The notes beneath the pieces are model-generated. The model made no database searches. It was not told the origin of the DNA and saw only the letters and a list, made by a program, of their open reading frames with translations. From NCBI GenBank assembly GCA_037043455.1, contig JAWPHD010000233.1:310001-374000 (forward strand): 64,000 bases of DNA. The letters run 5' to 3'. This DNA is from Cyrtodaria siliqua. Taxonomy: Eukaryota > Mollusca > Bivalvia > Adapedonta > Hiatellidae. Numbering within the stretch: the stretch's first letter is position 1; each line of letters starts with the position of its first letter. The position numbers were made by a program, and so were the translations under genes. Positions 1-11,724 of this stretch are shown here, piece after piece.

Positions 1-714
1 TCCGTGTTTCATGGTTCGAGGCTTATATAAGGCAAACATTTGTATGCCCCCGAACAATTTTCGGGGGCTATAGTAATCGCACCGTCCGTCTGTCCGTCCG
101 GATTCTGTCCGTCATTCCAAAGTTCGAGTCCGGACCGTAACGTCACAACCCCTGCAGGGAATTTTAAATAACTTGGCACAAGTGATCATCATAACAAGAC
201 GATGTGTCCCCCGCAAAACCCAGGTCCGTACCTCAAAGGTCAAGGTCACACTTGAAGTTCATAGGTCAAAAACACGTACGCAATTTCGTGTCCGGACCGT
301 AACGTCACAACCCATGCAGGGATTTTTAAGGCACAGTCGGTTTCTAGCGTCGTCTACTCCGTGTTTCATGGTTCGAGGCTTATATAAGGCAAACATTTGT
401 ATGCCCCCGAACAATTTTCGGGGGCTATAGTAATCGCACCGTCCGTCTGTCCGTCCGGATTCTGTCCGTCATTCCAAAGTTCGAGTCCGGACCGTAACGT
501 CACAACCCCTGCAGGGAATTTTAAATAACTTGGCACAAGTGATCATCATAACAAGACGATGTGTCCCCCGCAAAACCCAGGTCCGTACCTCAAAGGTCAA
601 GGTCACACTTGAAGTTCATAGGTAAAAAAACATGTGCGCAATTTCGTGTCCGGAGCGTAACGTCACAACCCCTGCAGGGATTTTTAAAAAACTTGGCACA
701 AATGATCAACATAA
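1..714. repeat. Local direct duplication, ~357-bp unit, two copies
   Basis: Bases 1-357 recur almost unchanged from 358. Each copy starts with the same non-array flank, then the GCCCCCGAA hairpin (about 42-70 and 399-427), a (CCGT)n tract and the first array units. The copies diverge after the phrase 'aggtcaaaaac' / 'aggtaaaaaaac'. A whole element end plus its flank has therefore been duplicated in place. The left boundary may lie outside the window. Confidence 0.85.
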
Positions 715-1258
715 CAAGATGATGTGTCGAGCGCAAAACCCAGACCCGTACCTGAAAGGTCAAGGTTACACTTGAAGTTTATAGGTCAAAAACAGGTACG
801 TAATTTCGTGTCCAGACCGTAACGTGACAACCCCTGCAGGGATTTTTAAATGGCACAAGTGATCACCATAACAAGACGATGTGTCGCGCGCAAAACCCAG
901 GTCTTCAAGGTCAATGTCACACTTGGAAGTCAAAAGTCAAATTGTGTCCGGTCAATAACTCTGGCATTCATGGACGGATTTTCAAATAACTTGGCACAAG
1001 TGCTCACCACAACAAGACGATGTGTCGCGCACAAAATCCAGGTTTGTGGCCCCAATGTCAAGGTCACATTTAGAGGTCAAAGGTCAAATCGTGTCCGGTC
1101 AATAACTTTTGCATGCCTGGACAGATTTTCAAATAACTTGGCACAACCAAATGAGGTGTCGCGCACAAATCCAGGTCCATGGCTCCAAGGTCAAGGTCAT
1201 ACTTAGAGGTCAAAGGACACTTCGGGGGCATTTATCACTTACAGTGATATTTCTTGTT
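42..1258 (-). mobile_element. F1 tandem-array element (GCCCCCGAA hairpin family)
   Basis: Read on the minus strand, the element starts at 1258 with AACAAGAAATATCACTG. It continues with ATGCCCCCGAAG, then degenerate units of roughly 110-150 bp rich in AGGTCA half-sites, then a purine (GGAC)n tract, and ends in a GCCCCCGAA...TTCGGGGGC hairpin at 399-427 (a second hairpin copy lies at 42-70). No long coding frame of its own is visible; short ORFs across it are array-derived. Two further copies lie at 35221-36524 and 38875-40177. It looks non-autonomous. Confidence 0.7.
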
Positions 1259-2929
1259 AAACCGTACAATGTTAAGATATTTCAAAAAATATTATACGAA
1301 ACTACTACATAATAAATCTGATTGGTTATGACAATTTGGCATTTGAGTACTCTGCTTCGGAGTGTTTTGCCAAAGTACTGCACAAATAACGGATCATCAA
1401 TTGGTCGATTGAAATGAAATAGGGTTGTACCTCCAGTTAACTAACACACCATATTAGGTTATATTGGAAAAGCAACCTCAGAAGGAGATGCGATGAAATT
1501 TAGTTTCCCCGTCAGAAGGGAGCTAACTCCCGCTGGACATATCTGTAAGGCATTATCCACTGAATTGAATTGGATATTATAGTCCCAAAATCCCATTTAA
1601 TTTAGTGGGATAACCCCTCTGCTTTAGAGCTACATATATACGCCCCGCGTGATGTCGCTCCCTTCTGATGGGAAACTATATTTCATTTCATATCCTTGAA
1701 TAACAGAGGCTGCTACTTGGTAGAATAGACAGATACATACACGGTGGCAAATCCACGTGACTTTTTGATCGAATAATTATCAACAAAGCTCTCGATTTAA
1801 GAATGCTTTTGCTTCATAACATTCTAAATTTGCAAGGAATTTTATTCAACTAAATCGCACAAAGTCAGCACTTTTCTCCGCAGCAGATGGTACTCCAGTA
1901 TTTTTTGAGATTAGTTCTTTAAAAAAATCCACACACTCATACGCTTTCTTTCATTTACAAGACTATGGGACATATTAAGAAAGTAAGCAAGCAAAAACAT
2001 TCTGAATCAAGCACTTTGTTGGAAACTTTTTGCAGTGAACCCGATCAAAAATTCACGTGGTTTCGCCACAGGTTAGAATTATACAGTGAGGTTAAACAAA
2101 ACTCGATAATATATAGTTCCTCCATTTTCTCACGGTACTTGCACGTTGAGCGATATTGAAGTGTGCCTTTTTTCAAGTGCATTTTTGCAGTTGCGAGAAT
2201 TTCCATAGTTGGACAAATACATGGATTTGAAACACGTACATCTCTGGTTTCAAAAACAAAATGAATTATTGGAATTAATATTTTTTGTAGTTTATGGATG
2301 TGTACAAATTTACAAGAATTTAAACTCCGAAAATTTGATTCAGCAAAGTTTACACTCCAGTAGACTACATCGCGGTAAAATGGGTTTAACCAATATACGA
2401 CAATATATGAAAAGTCTACAATCAGACTTCATTAAATTATGATTAAGTAGGATGAGTCAGTGTGTCCATGACCACTTGTCAATGCAAGCAAGTATTGGCG
2501 ATTGGTTCCTTGGACCTGTTATACGTGCTTATCAATAAAAGGCACATGCACTGTTTCTTGTGTGAATCGTGAATACATGTAAATATAGTTTATGATCAGT
2601 TTCATTTAGCATACCTTATGAAAATGTGTGTACCACTTTGTTAAAGGGAATGTTGACACACGTCCAAACAATCTTTATTATTGAGAGTTCTGAGAAACCT
2701 GGGAAAAGGTGAAAGAATTATCAAAATCGGATGATAAACAAAGCAGATATGAACATTTGGATGTGATCTAAAACGGATATGGGTGCCGCCATTTTGAGAA
2801 CTATGACGTCATATTTCTAAATTAAAATTATGATATATTGATAAATATCCTTTAAAGCAAAGAACATCACTGCAAGTGAATGCAAAATCCTTTACTGGTC
2901 ATATTATGTATACTTGTTTTTCATTCAGT
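1259..2929. other. No gene recognised; one fold-back repeat inside
   Basis: Only short ORFs without recognisable motifs are present. The stretch contains the fold-back at 1489-1697 and a perfect palindromic TGACGTCA (CRE-like) near 2810. I see no splice-bounded exon. Confidence 0.5.
1489..1697. repeat. Fold-back (MITE-like) inverted repeat
   Basis: The segment at about 1490-1525 (gatgaaatttagtttcc, then cagaagggagct) is matched in inverse orientation at about 1660-1692 (ctcccttctgatgggaaact, then atttcat). The arms are around 35 bp with a few mismatches and the spacer is about 140 bp. This is typical of a small non-autonomous DNA element. No target duplication was identified. Confidence 0.65.
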
Positions 2930-2962
2930 CCCCCCCCCTCCCCCCCCCCCCCCCCCACCCCC
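2930..2962 (+). repeat. Poly-C tract
   Basis: A nearly pure C run interrupted only by single T and A bases. It is a simple repeat that may form i-motif/G-quadruplex structure and is prone to length error. Confidence 0.9.
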
Positions 2963-3069
2963 TCATAAATCAGTAAATCATCATACCAGTTTAAACATAA
3001 TTGTCTTTAATTTGAGACCATTTGCAGAATGTTGCTTTAAGAAATGACAATTTCTATAGAATAGCCAAA

Positions 3070-3790
3070 GAAAGTGCATACATGAAATTTCCAGTATTTT
3101 AAATTTAGAAAAGCACTTACAAAACTTAAGAGTGGTTCATAGACTCGAAATAGAAGCTGGTAGGTGGAATAAACCAAATAAAACACCGAGAGAAAACAGA
3201 AAATGCAAAGTATGCAATGTGTTAGAGGACGAATACCATTTTTTATTTGGATGTCTTTCATATAAAGACCTTAGAAAATTTTAAAATCATATTTTTATAG
3301 AAGACCGAACATGATCAAAATGACTCATTTAATAACATCAGGAAATAAGAAACAAATAAGAGATTTGGCTATGTACACATACAAAGCCTTTGATTTAAGA
3401 AACTTATAGGTCTATACCGGTTAAGTGATGGTAAACAATACTATTACCCTCCTGTGTGAATTTTTTGTTAAATTGTTTGTTAATATTGTTTCTTTTAGGT
3501 ACACCTTTTGTGATAACTGACAATTCTATTAATTCAAATAGTATTTCATTATTACAATAAATGCATTCTTTAAAGTTAGGTTCTGTGCACCACTGTCGTA
3601 AAACATGAATGCACGAAACGAAAATTACATTTAAATAGTGTATATTGCTTGTCATGCTATTGTGTGATGTTATATATATTACATGAATTACTTTATGACA
3701 CTGTCACGTCATTGTATCTATTTTGACCCGTCCTAGACCTATTGACGGGGATAATAAAACAAATTATATTCTATCTAAAAGCGTACTTTG
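3070..3790 (+). mobile_element. LINE 3' fragment with C-terminal zinc knuckle
   Basis: The plus frame from about 3130 reads HRLEIEAGRWNKP followed by a C-x2-C-x7-H-x4-C knuckle (CKVCNVLEDEYHFLFGC). This is the cysteine/histidine motif usual at the C terminus of non-LTR retrotransposon polyproteins. A further stretch, after an apparent frame disturbance near 3305, ends YTYKAFDLRNL and a stop at about 3409. Downstream AT-rich sequence ending in an AATAAAA-like run near 3755 is a plausible 3' UTR. There is no reverse transcriptase core, so this is a dead 5'-truncated copy. The clade cannot be assigned from the tail. Confidence 0.65.
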
Positions 3791-4260
3791 CAAATCTCTG
3801 GTTTATTATGTCTCTGCTAAACCGCAAGTTTCGAAACAAAGTTATTGAGCAGAACCCATTTTCTTTTTTCAATAACAGCGACCTTGACATCAGTTACCCA
3901 ATCTTCCTTCCCAACACAGTAAGTTTCGTTGCAATACCTCACTCCTAAGAAAGGTTATTGCGTTGAATTTTTTTTCTTTCAATTTAAGTAACGCTCTTGA
4001 ACCCAGTGACCTCAATTACAATCCCAAGCTTCATTTTCATACAAACAGCCAGTTTCGTCGCACTTTCTTACTCCTAAATATATTTATCTATGAAAACTAG
4101 AACTATCACTAATACCCATGCAAACGCGTAACCCATCATTACCCCATCATGACGATATGTGCATCTCCACTTGATATTGACGCCTTTTAGAATGTTTGGT
4201 GAAAATCCATCAACTGATAATGGAGAAATAGCGCGGACCATATTTTTGTGTGAGAATATC
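3791..4260. repeat. Degenerate ~135-bp tandem-like sequence
   Basis: Phrases such as 'agtttcgttgcaatacctca' and 'agtttcgtcgcactttctta', each followed by 'ctcctaa', recur at roughly 130-bp spacing. This suggests two to three decayed array units. No gene is seen. Confidence 0.4.
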
Positions 4261-4269
4261 CAATGGGCC

Positions 4270-5700
4270 ATAACTTCGTAAAAAAAAAAAGAGGTCCAAG
4301 AGGGCCTGTGGATGCTCTACTGGCTAATATGGCTCATAACATCAATGAAGCGAGTGACTATCGTCTTAAAGAGGCAAAATATAGCATTTTTAACTAAATC
4401 AAGAACCATAACTCCGCCATTACTGGTCCGATCTGGCTGGTTTTCGAACTTGGCCAGTAGAGATAATAAAAATCAACAAAAAAAAATCGGCCAGTAGAGC
4501 TAAAAAAAAAGAAAAAAAGAAAAAAAGTTAAAAAATCTGGTAAAGATCAGATGTAAAATGAAGGCTCTATCGCATTAACAAGGCAAACATAGCATTTTAA
4601 AGAAATCATGGGCCATAACTCCGCTATCACTGGTCCGATCTGGCTGGTTTTCGAACTTGTCCGAGTTGACATTAACAATCTGGTAAAGTTTGGTCAAGAT
4701 CGGATGAAAAAATGAATTGAATTGGGTTTTAAGGCGCACCAACACATGAACGGTTATATGGCGCCTAACAGGCATGAACATGCCAGGCTCATCCTCCATG
4801 TACATCGAGATAACATATGGAAAATGGGCCTAGAACCTTCTCACCTTGAAGTGCAGAGTTGCTGCAAATTCTACCGTAGAGACTCCATTTATGCTGGAGC
4901 CACGTTTATTGTTTTTCTGCCACTGCTCTTTTGATGTGAGCGAGATGGCACCTGAAACAATGCAGGGATCATGATGAAGACCTTTTATGAACATGAACAA
5001 AAAATGATAACATGAACATGAATTTGGGGGGATTCTACCCCTCTGCCTACCCCTCCAAAGGGATCTGCAGTGGCCCTATTATTTGCCCCTTTACCAAACG
5101 GGAGCCCCCGGGAACCACAATGAAGGCCCTATCGTCTTAATGAGGCAAAATGTAGCATTTATAACTAAATCAAGGGCCATAACTCCGCTGTTACTAGTCC
5201 GATCTGGTTGGTTTTCGAATTTATCCGAACTTGTATTGACATCAACAATCTGGCAAAGTTTGGTAAAGATCGGATGAAAAATGAAGGCCCTATCGTTTTA
5301 ACGAGGCAAAATATAGCATTTTTAACTAATTCAAGGGCCATAACTCCACTGTTACTGGTCCGATCTGGCTGTTTTCGAATTTGTCCGAGCTATCATTGGC
5401 ACATACAATCTGTTAAAGTTTGGTAAAGATCGGATAAAAACTGAATGCCCTATCGTCTTAACGAGGCAAAATATAGCATTTTTAACTCAATCAAGGGCCA
5501 TAACTTCGCTGTTACTGGTCCGATTTGGCTTGTTTTATGAACTTGTCTGAGCTTTCATTGACATTAACAATCTGGTAAAGTTTGGTAAAGATCAGATGAA
5601 AAATGAAGGCTCTATCGTCTTAACAAGACAAAAGTTAACTACGGACGGACGGACGACGGACAACTCGGCATCCCATAAAATCACACGGGAACAACAGGAT
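4270..5700 (+). mobile_element. ~161-bp tandem-array element, interrupted by a SINE-like repeat
   Basis: The unit carries 'gccctatcgtcttaacgagg', then 'ccataactccgctgttactg', then 'tggtaaagatcggatg'. Units start near 4340, 4560, 5121, 5282, 5442 and 5603; the last four are 160-161 bp apart. The array ends in a (CGGA)n tract at about 5643-5660 and then 'caactcggcatcccataaaa'. A SINE-like repeat splits the array at about 4711-5090. Short ORFs here are by-products of the array. Confidence 0.7.
4711..5090 (-). mobile_element. SINE-like repeat R-A (with 3' ATTCAATTC tail)
   Basis: On the minus strand the 3' end reads TGTTGGTGCGCCTTAAAACC followed by CAATTCAATTCA. The body includes 'ctcatcctccatgtacatcg' and 'gggatctgcagtggccctat'. 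Related copies lie at 7195-7510, 11135-11460 and (partial, opposite strand) 22505-22640. It interrupts the 161-bp array. The tail matches those of the LINE and SINE copies elsewhere in the window. Confidence 0.6.
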
Positions 5701-5907
5701 ATGTGCATCCACACTTCATACCGACAATTCACACAAAATTTTATGAAACTCCATCAATGGTTATGGAGAACTTCATCTGCAGGGGTATAAGCCTGTATGC
5801 ATACTTCCTCTCCCGCTTTCTTAATAATGGCAACACCACTTAAGTGTGCCGTCTACTCTGCTCAGGCTAAAAACAGAACTCCAATTTTTTATATATTCTG
5901 AATGTTA

Positions 5908-6656
5908 TTATGCTTCCCGAATTTTTTTGGGAAGCATATAGTTGCCGTCATGTCTGTCTACTAGTAACAGAAGCAATTCGCTTAAACGCTGACCAGTACA
6001 GCAGACGTCGTGTTTATTTCGAGGTTCACCAATTCCCAAATTTATTTGAGCTAGGACAAGAAATGTAAGAAATATACACCGGTAAACACAGCTAACAGCA
6101 AAATTTGATGTGAAATTAGACACATTTTAAGGGCTATAAGAATTTGGGTTCCATGGGAGCCCAGGAGTTAAACGAACCAAAATTACTTTAGCAGCACTTC
6201 AGATATAAGGAAGCCCATGGCCAAATTTGGTTGTGCTATGGTAAGAAATGTAAGAGATATAGACTTGTAAACACAGCTTACACGCACAATTTAATGTGAA
6301 ATGAGACACATTTTAAGGGCTATCATAATTTGTGTTCCGTGGGAGCCCATGGGTTACAGGTTCCAAACTCACTTATGCAGCCCTTAAGATAATACTATAA
6401 GGAAGCCCATGGCCAAATTTGATTGTGCTAGGATAAGAAATGTAAGAGAGATAGACTTGTAAACACAGCTTACACTCATACTTTGATGACATATATGATG
6501 AGTATATAAGCTCTCTTATTCTTCGAATAGTCGAGCTAAAAGTGCAGAGTTACTGGACTTTGCAATTTTTTTAAAAATATAAAGCGTGTAAGCTCAATTG
6601 ATCACACATTTTCCTTTATTCGGGGAGCATCCATCGGTTCTAACGATTTCTTGTTT
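5908..6656 (-). mobile_element. F2 tandem-array element (TGCTTCCC hairpin family)
   Basis: On the minus strand the element begins at 6656 with AAACAAGAAATCGTTAGAAC and then GATGCTCCCCGAATAAAG. The centre holds units of about 190 bp containing 'gtaaacacagcttacacgca' and 'gtgggagcccatgggtta'. It ends in the hairpin ATGCTTCCC...GGGAAGCAT at 5910-5936. There is no coding capacity. A partial array of the same family lies in CD2BP2 intron 1 at about 25040-25340. Confidence 0.7.
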
Positions 6657-7194
6657 CAAAAAGTCAACACATTTTTGAATATTTTACAACAAAACCTCTA
6701 AATTCTTACCCACACCCCTTTCTACCTTTCAACCTACTGTTGGGAAGGTCAGTTGGGCTATTTTATGCCAAGTTTGTAGGTTAAACAAAATAACACTAGT
6801 AAACAAAGAGAACAAAACATGTTGGTTTCGTCAAGAATTTATATAAATATACTCTCAGTACAATTGTATCCATACAAATGCCAATTTCAGTCAAAATATC
6901 CTAAATCAACATGTTTTATGTTGGAAATATAATATTTTGATGTTTTATGGGGATTTGTTATGATTTGGGTAATTTAATCCAATCAGAATTTGCCTTACAA
7001 TCTGACTATATGCCCTAATAGACCCTATACTTTTTTCAACCAATCAGAAGCCCCAAATCAATAGTGGTATCTGACCTAAAGCAAAGTGAGGAAATTACCT
7101 TTGAATCTGCGCAGGTGTAAATCGTTTAATTGAAAATAACACCCGTCAGAATACTGGTGTACAGCAACTACCATATAATGAAAGTCGGCAGATA
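6657..7194. other. No gene or named repeat seen
   Basis: AT-rich sequence with no long frame, splice-bounded exon or recognisable repeat boundary. Confidence 0.4.
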
Positions 7195-7510
7195 GATGAA
7201 TTGAATTGGGTTTTAAGGTGCACCAACACATGCAAGGTTATATGGCGTCTAGCAGGAATGAACGTGACATGCTCATCCTCCATTTACATCAAGATAAAAT
7301 ATGGAGAATGGGCCTAGCAGCTTCTAAGCAGACAGTCCATTTACGATTGAGCCACGTTTCCACGTTTGCATACGCGGTGTCATGATTAAGTCCTTAAATG
7401 AGCATGATAAAAAAATGATAAAATGAATAGGATGGTGGGGGTCCTACCTCTCTGCATATGAGGGTGTCTGTGAGATTGCAGTGCTTGTATTCTACCACGA
7501 CAGATAAAAT
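7195..7510 (-). mobile_element. SINE-like repeat R-A, second copy
   Basis: The sequence is co-linear with 4711-5090: an ATTGAATTG tail at the left, 'ggttttaaggtgcaccaaca', 'ctcatcctccatttacatc' and a terminal 'attctaccacgac'. The opposite-strand 3' tail again has the ...AAAACCCAATTCAATTC form. Confidence 0.6.
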
Positions 7511-9300
7511 TGACAAGCTACCAAACAGAGCATTGTCTCATCGCCTTGATTAAACACCTCGATGGGCATCTCAATGTTTAAATCGACCTACTTGATGAGA
7601 CCATACTGCATCTACTACGTAACTTTTAATCAAAATGTTTCTGTTTTATTTATATTTGGTATGTTAACAGAATTATAACAATGGCCGCATAATGAAATCA
7701 ATGCATTATGGCCCTGTAAAACACCATTTTACAATGCCAAACTGACATAATTTGAGAGTTCAGTGCAGCAACGCTGTAACTACATATAAACAGTAAAGCA
7801 GATACAACAGTATTGTGTTGAGCATTTGGTATGCTTTTGATATGTAACAAATTGGCATTCCATAATTTCTCAAATCAAGACTGACTGACTGACCCCACTA
7901 TGGCATTGTAAAGACAACATCATACGTTACGGCATTTCCAGTCATAGAAAGACCTCATGGTTCATCATGTCGCCATAACGGGACTGTATTACAGATTGAC
8001 ATAATGATGTTAAAAGAAAAAGGAGGAGCTGGCAAATCTAGTCTTTCTGCATTTTGGCAAACTATTTCTATAATGTAAAAATATTCAAATATTCAATAGA
8101 CACACAAACTTTTCGAGAAGGACGGACGGACACTCGGATGTACAGAGGCACATGGCTAACGCTATATGCCTCCTCATCATTCGGTGGTGGGGGCATAAAA
8201 CTGGAGATGCAATCTTTTGTCTCCAATATCTTGAAAAGTATTTGTGGAGGTATTATGTAAATGAATAACGATCTATATGATATGAAATGCTTTGAATATC
8301 TTTTTACAATTAAAATAGTATTTTGTTAGAGTCTCAAATTAAATAATGCACAGTACAATTAGAATACTTTGTTTTTGTAAAGTAACATTATACAATTTTA
8401 TATGTAAACATGCCTTCTATAAAAATGAAATATATGTACACTAGATCGTCTATTTATTATTAAACATGATCAAGTTATGACTATTCACATAAATAGTTTA
8501 ACATAAAATGCTCAAGCAAGTACTTTTTACAGGCTTATGGTTATGAAAAGTTTATTCAATCCTTGAATCTTGACTATGTTTATTAGAAATGACTCCTTGA
8601 ATCTTGATTATGTTTATTAGACATGACTTATGAATTCCATTAACAGTACTCTGTACACAGTTGTATATCCATTAACAGTACTCTAAACAGAAAAAGAATA
8701 TCGACAATCAAATAGTATGCATGCAGATAATGTCAAGGTCAAAAAGGCCATAGTTACAGCACATATTTAATTACACAAATCTCGTTGTACATACACTTAT
8801 TTAAGAAACTATTATAAACTGCCAAAAAATGGAATAATTACACTACACAACCATTCCTCAAAACTCTATCCAGGTGTTTAGGTCATATAATAATGTTTAA
8901 GTGCCGATTATTTATGGGTTCATGGTTTAAAATACAGGTGATTGAATATATGTAAAATGAATTAAGTTGGTAACCCTTAATTCGTCGCTCCAGTTTTCGG
9001 ATTTGGCCTGACTGGTTAAAGCCCTGTCTATAGTTTGGATTCTCAAAATATAAAATATATATTTGCCAGTTGACAGCAGGATGTTGATGGCAGGATCAAG
9101 ACTTCAAATACGTGTAGTTTTTCAAAAAATAAGCTCACTTGACAATACAGCACATATGTGTTGGATGTATAGTTGCATATCAGATAAGAATATCCAGTTC
9201 TACATGTGCTGAAATATGTTATCTTACAAACAAGGGCAGATAAAAATAAAGTGGATCAACAATGATGCCAAAATGGCAACAGTTGCAGGACACCATTTTC
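7511..9300. other. No gene; a 3' hairpin end and short duplications
   Basis: No coding exon is recognised. An isolated transposon 3' end lies at 8115-8205. A ~34-bp direct duplication (ccttgaatcttgactatgtt, then tattaga) lies at about 8561-8631, followed by two copies of 'tccattaacagtactct' at about 8636-8692. Confidence 0.45.
8115..8205 (+). mobile_element. F7 3' end: purine tract plus hairpin
   Basis: A (GGAC)n tract (aggacggacggacactcgg) is followed about 40 bases later by the hairpin ATGCCTCC...GGGGGCAT and then 'aaaac'. This matches the 3' terminus of the F1 and F3 elements in plan but not in sequence. The preceding array and 5' end are not recognised. Confidence 0.5.
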
Positions 9301-11019
9301 AACAAGAAGTCAATGACCTTGAAGCTCTACTGATAGATTTTGATAGCTAGATCAGCATTCCTGTGAAGTTTCATAAAAATCGGTCAAGTAGTTTCAGAGG
9401 AGTAGTCGCTACAAGTTGAAGTTTTTACTATATAACTAGGTAAACAAAGATGGCCACTTGCAGCCATTTTTAATGTTGAATCAAAATAATTGTCGATAAG
9501 GATCAACATCTTCTCATGCTGATCATTTCAGAAAAAGTCCCATATCAATATCACTTATAGTTTTCAAGAAGTAGTCGCTACAAACTTATTTTTTAAAAAT
9601 CTATTTTTAGCTGTGACGGCCATCTTGAATTTCTGGCAGATCTGAAATTTTGCTAGGATCAATTAGACATCAAGAGCAACATTCCTGTAAAGTTTCATGA
9701 CAATCCGCCAAGTAGTTTCAGAGGAGTAGTCGCTACAAGTTTTTACTATATAACTCTTTGTAAACAAAGATGGCCGCTGGCAGCCATGTTTAATGTCGAA
9801 TCAAAATAATTTTCCACAAGGATCAACATCATGTCATGCTGATCATTTTAGAAAAAGTCCCATATCAATATTACTTACAGTTTTCAAGAAGTAGTCGCTA
9901 CAAACTTTTTAAAAATCTGTTTTTAGCCATGGCGACAATCTTGAATTTCCGGAAGACCTAAAAAGATTCTGGGATCAATAAGACATCAAGAGCAACATTC
10001 CTGTGAAGTTTCATAAAAATTCGTCAAGTAGTTTTAGAGGAGTAGTCCCTACAAGTTTTTACTATATAAATCTATGTAAACAAAGATGGCCATTAGCGGC
10101 CATGTTTAAAGTCGCATCAAAATAAATTTAGACAAGGATCAACACCATATCATGCTGATCATTTTGGAAAACGTCCCATATCAATATCACTTACAGTTTT
10201 AAAGAAGTAGTCACTACAAATTTATTTATTTTAAATCTATTTTTAGACATGGCGGCCATCTTGAATTTCAGGCCAGTCTGAAAATTTTCTAGGATCAACT
10301 AGACATCAAGAGCGATATTCCTGTGAAGTTTCATGAACATCCGTCAAGTAGACTCAAAATAATGTTTGACTAGGATCAACATCATGTCATGCTGATCATT
10401 TTAGAAGAAGTCCCATATCAATATCACTTATAGTTTTCAAGAAGTAGTCGCTACAAACTTATTTTTTGAAAATCTATTTTTAGCTCTGGTGGCCATCTTG
10501 AATTTCTGGCTGACCTGAAATTTTGTTAGGATCAATTAGACATCAAGAGCAACATTCCTGTAAAGTTTCATGAAAATCCACCATGTAGTTTCAGAGGAGT
10601 AGTCGCTACAAGTTTTTACTATATAACTCTATGTAAACAAAGATGGCCACTGGCAGCCAAGTTTAATGTCGAATCAAAACGATTTTTGACAAGGACCAAC
10701 ATCATGTCATGCTGATCATTTTAGAAAAAGTCCCATATCAATATCACTTATAGTTTTCAAGAAGTAGTCGCTGCAAACTTGTATTTTAAAAATCTATTTT
10801 TAGCTTTGGTGGCCATCTTGGATTTCACATCAACATCAATATTTGCTAGGATCAACTAGACTTTATGGGCAACATTTCTGTAAAGTTTCATGAATATCCA
10901 TCCAGTAGTTTCAGAGGAGTTGTCGCTACAAATAAAAGTTTACGGACAGACAGACGGACAGACGATGGACGCCGCACCACGGCATAAGCTCTACTGATCT
11001 CTGATCAGTCGAGCTAAAA
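9301..11019 (+). mobile_element. F3 tandem-array element (AGCTCTACTGATC hairpin family)
   Basis: The 5' end reads AACAAGAAGTCAATGACCTT followed by GAAGCTCTACTGATAG. About five units of roughly 300 bp follow, each containing 'gtagtcgctacaagttt', 'aacaaagatggcc', 'catcatgtcatgctgatcat' and 'agcaacattcctgtaaagtt'. The element ends with (GGACAGAC)n, CGCCGCACCACGGCAT and the hairpin AGCTCTACTGATCTCTGATC...GAGCT at 10987-11015. It has no coding capacity. One unit near 10350 is shortened. Other copies: 22661-24110 and 58335-60247. Confidence 0.75.
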
Positions 11020-11134
11020 AGGGATCAATATCCCACATCAACCTTTCCATTCGGCTCGAGTCTCATTTCAGCTAGCAATACTTGTCTATGTTGTATTTCC
11101 GTGGCTCGGATGGTCAAGACGCGAAGTTTGAATT

Positions 11135-11460
11135 GAAGTGGGGCACCAACACAAGAAAGGCTGTGTACAGGGATGGACATGCCAGGCTCATCCTCCATTT
11201 ACATCTAGATAAAATATGGAGAAAGGGCCTAGAAACTTCTTACCTGCGTAACTGCCGAGTTCCTGCAAATTCTATTGTAGACACTCCATTTACGATCGAG
11301 CCATGTTTCCACATTTGCATATATGCAGTGTCATGAAGAAAACCTTGAATGAGCATGATAAAAAATTGACAAAATGACCATGATGGTTGAGTCCTACCCC
11401 TCTGCCTCTAGTGGGATTTGCAGTGGTTGTATTCTACCCTGGCAACCACACGGGGGACGC
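11135..11460 (-). mobile_element. SINE-like repeat R-A, 5'/3'-eroded copy
   Basis: The copy contains 'caggctcatcctccatttac', 'gagaaagggcctagaaactt' and 'agtgggatttgcagtggttg', in the same order as the copies at 4711 and 7195. The ATTGAATTG tail is only partly kept (gaattgaagtgg). Confidence 0.5.
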
Positions 11461-11462
11461 AG

Positions 11463-11600
11463 AGTTTGAAACCTATTCGCCTCTCACTGTTGCGGGTTTG
11501 AATCCCACTGGGAGAAAGAGTAAGTGAGAAAGTGTCAATTCTTATGGATGCGGAATATAATCAGTACTGGCCTCCAACACTAAATATCGACTGTCATATA
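11463..11600 (+). mobile_element. tRNA-derived SINE fragment
   Basis: The T-arm-like box GGGTTTGAATCCC (about 11503-11515) matches the RNA polymerase III B-box form. It is followed by 'gagaaagtgtcaattctta', a phrase shared with the SINE at 52505-52620. The A-box side is unclear. It lies just downstream of the CD2BP2 stop codon. Confidence 0.45.
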
Positions 11601-11724
11601 TAGCGTAAAATGTGCTGAAAACGACATAAAAAAACATTCAACCATCAACATCCTCATTTTTTGTCAATGCCATTTTTAAACCTATATAATATCTACTTTT
11701 GTTTTCAATGAACATGTAAAAGGT

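Noticed and set aside
173..1312. Short ORFs in the F1 array (also 35347-36024 and 39022-39677)
   Set aside because: They recur in every array copy with frame changes and show no domain; they are by-products of the repeat.
9301..11019. Canonical Helitron (5' TC, 3' CTRR)
   Set aside because: The termini do not show the TC...CTRR pair; the hairpin plus subterminal match fits Helentron-type elements better.
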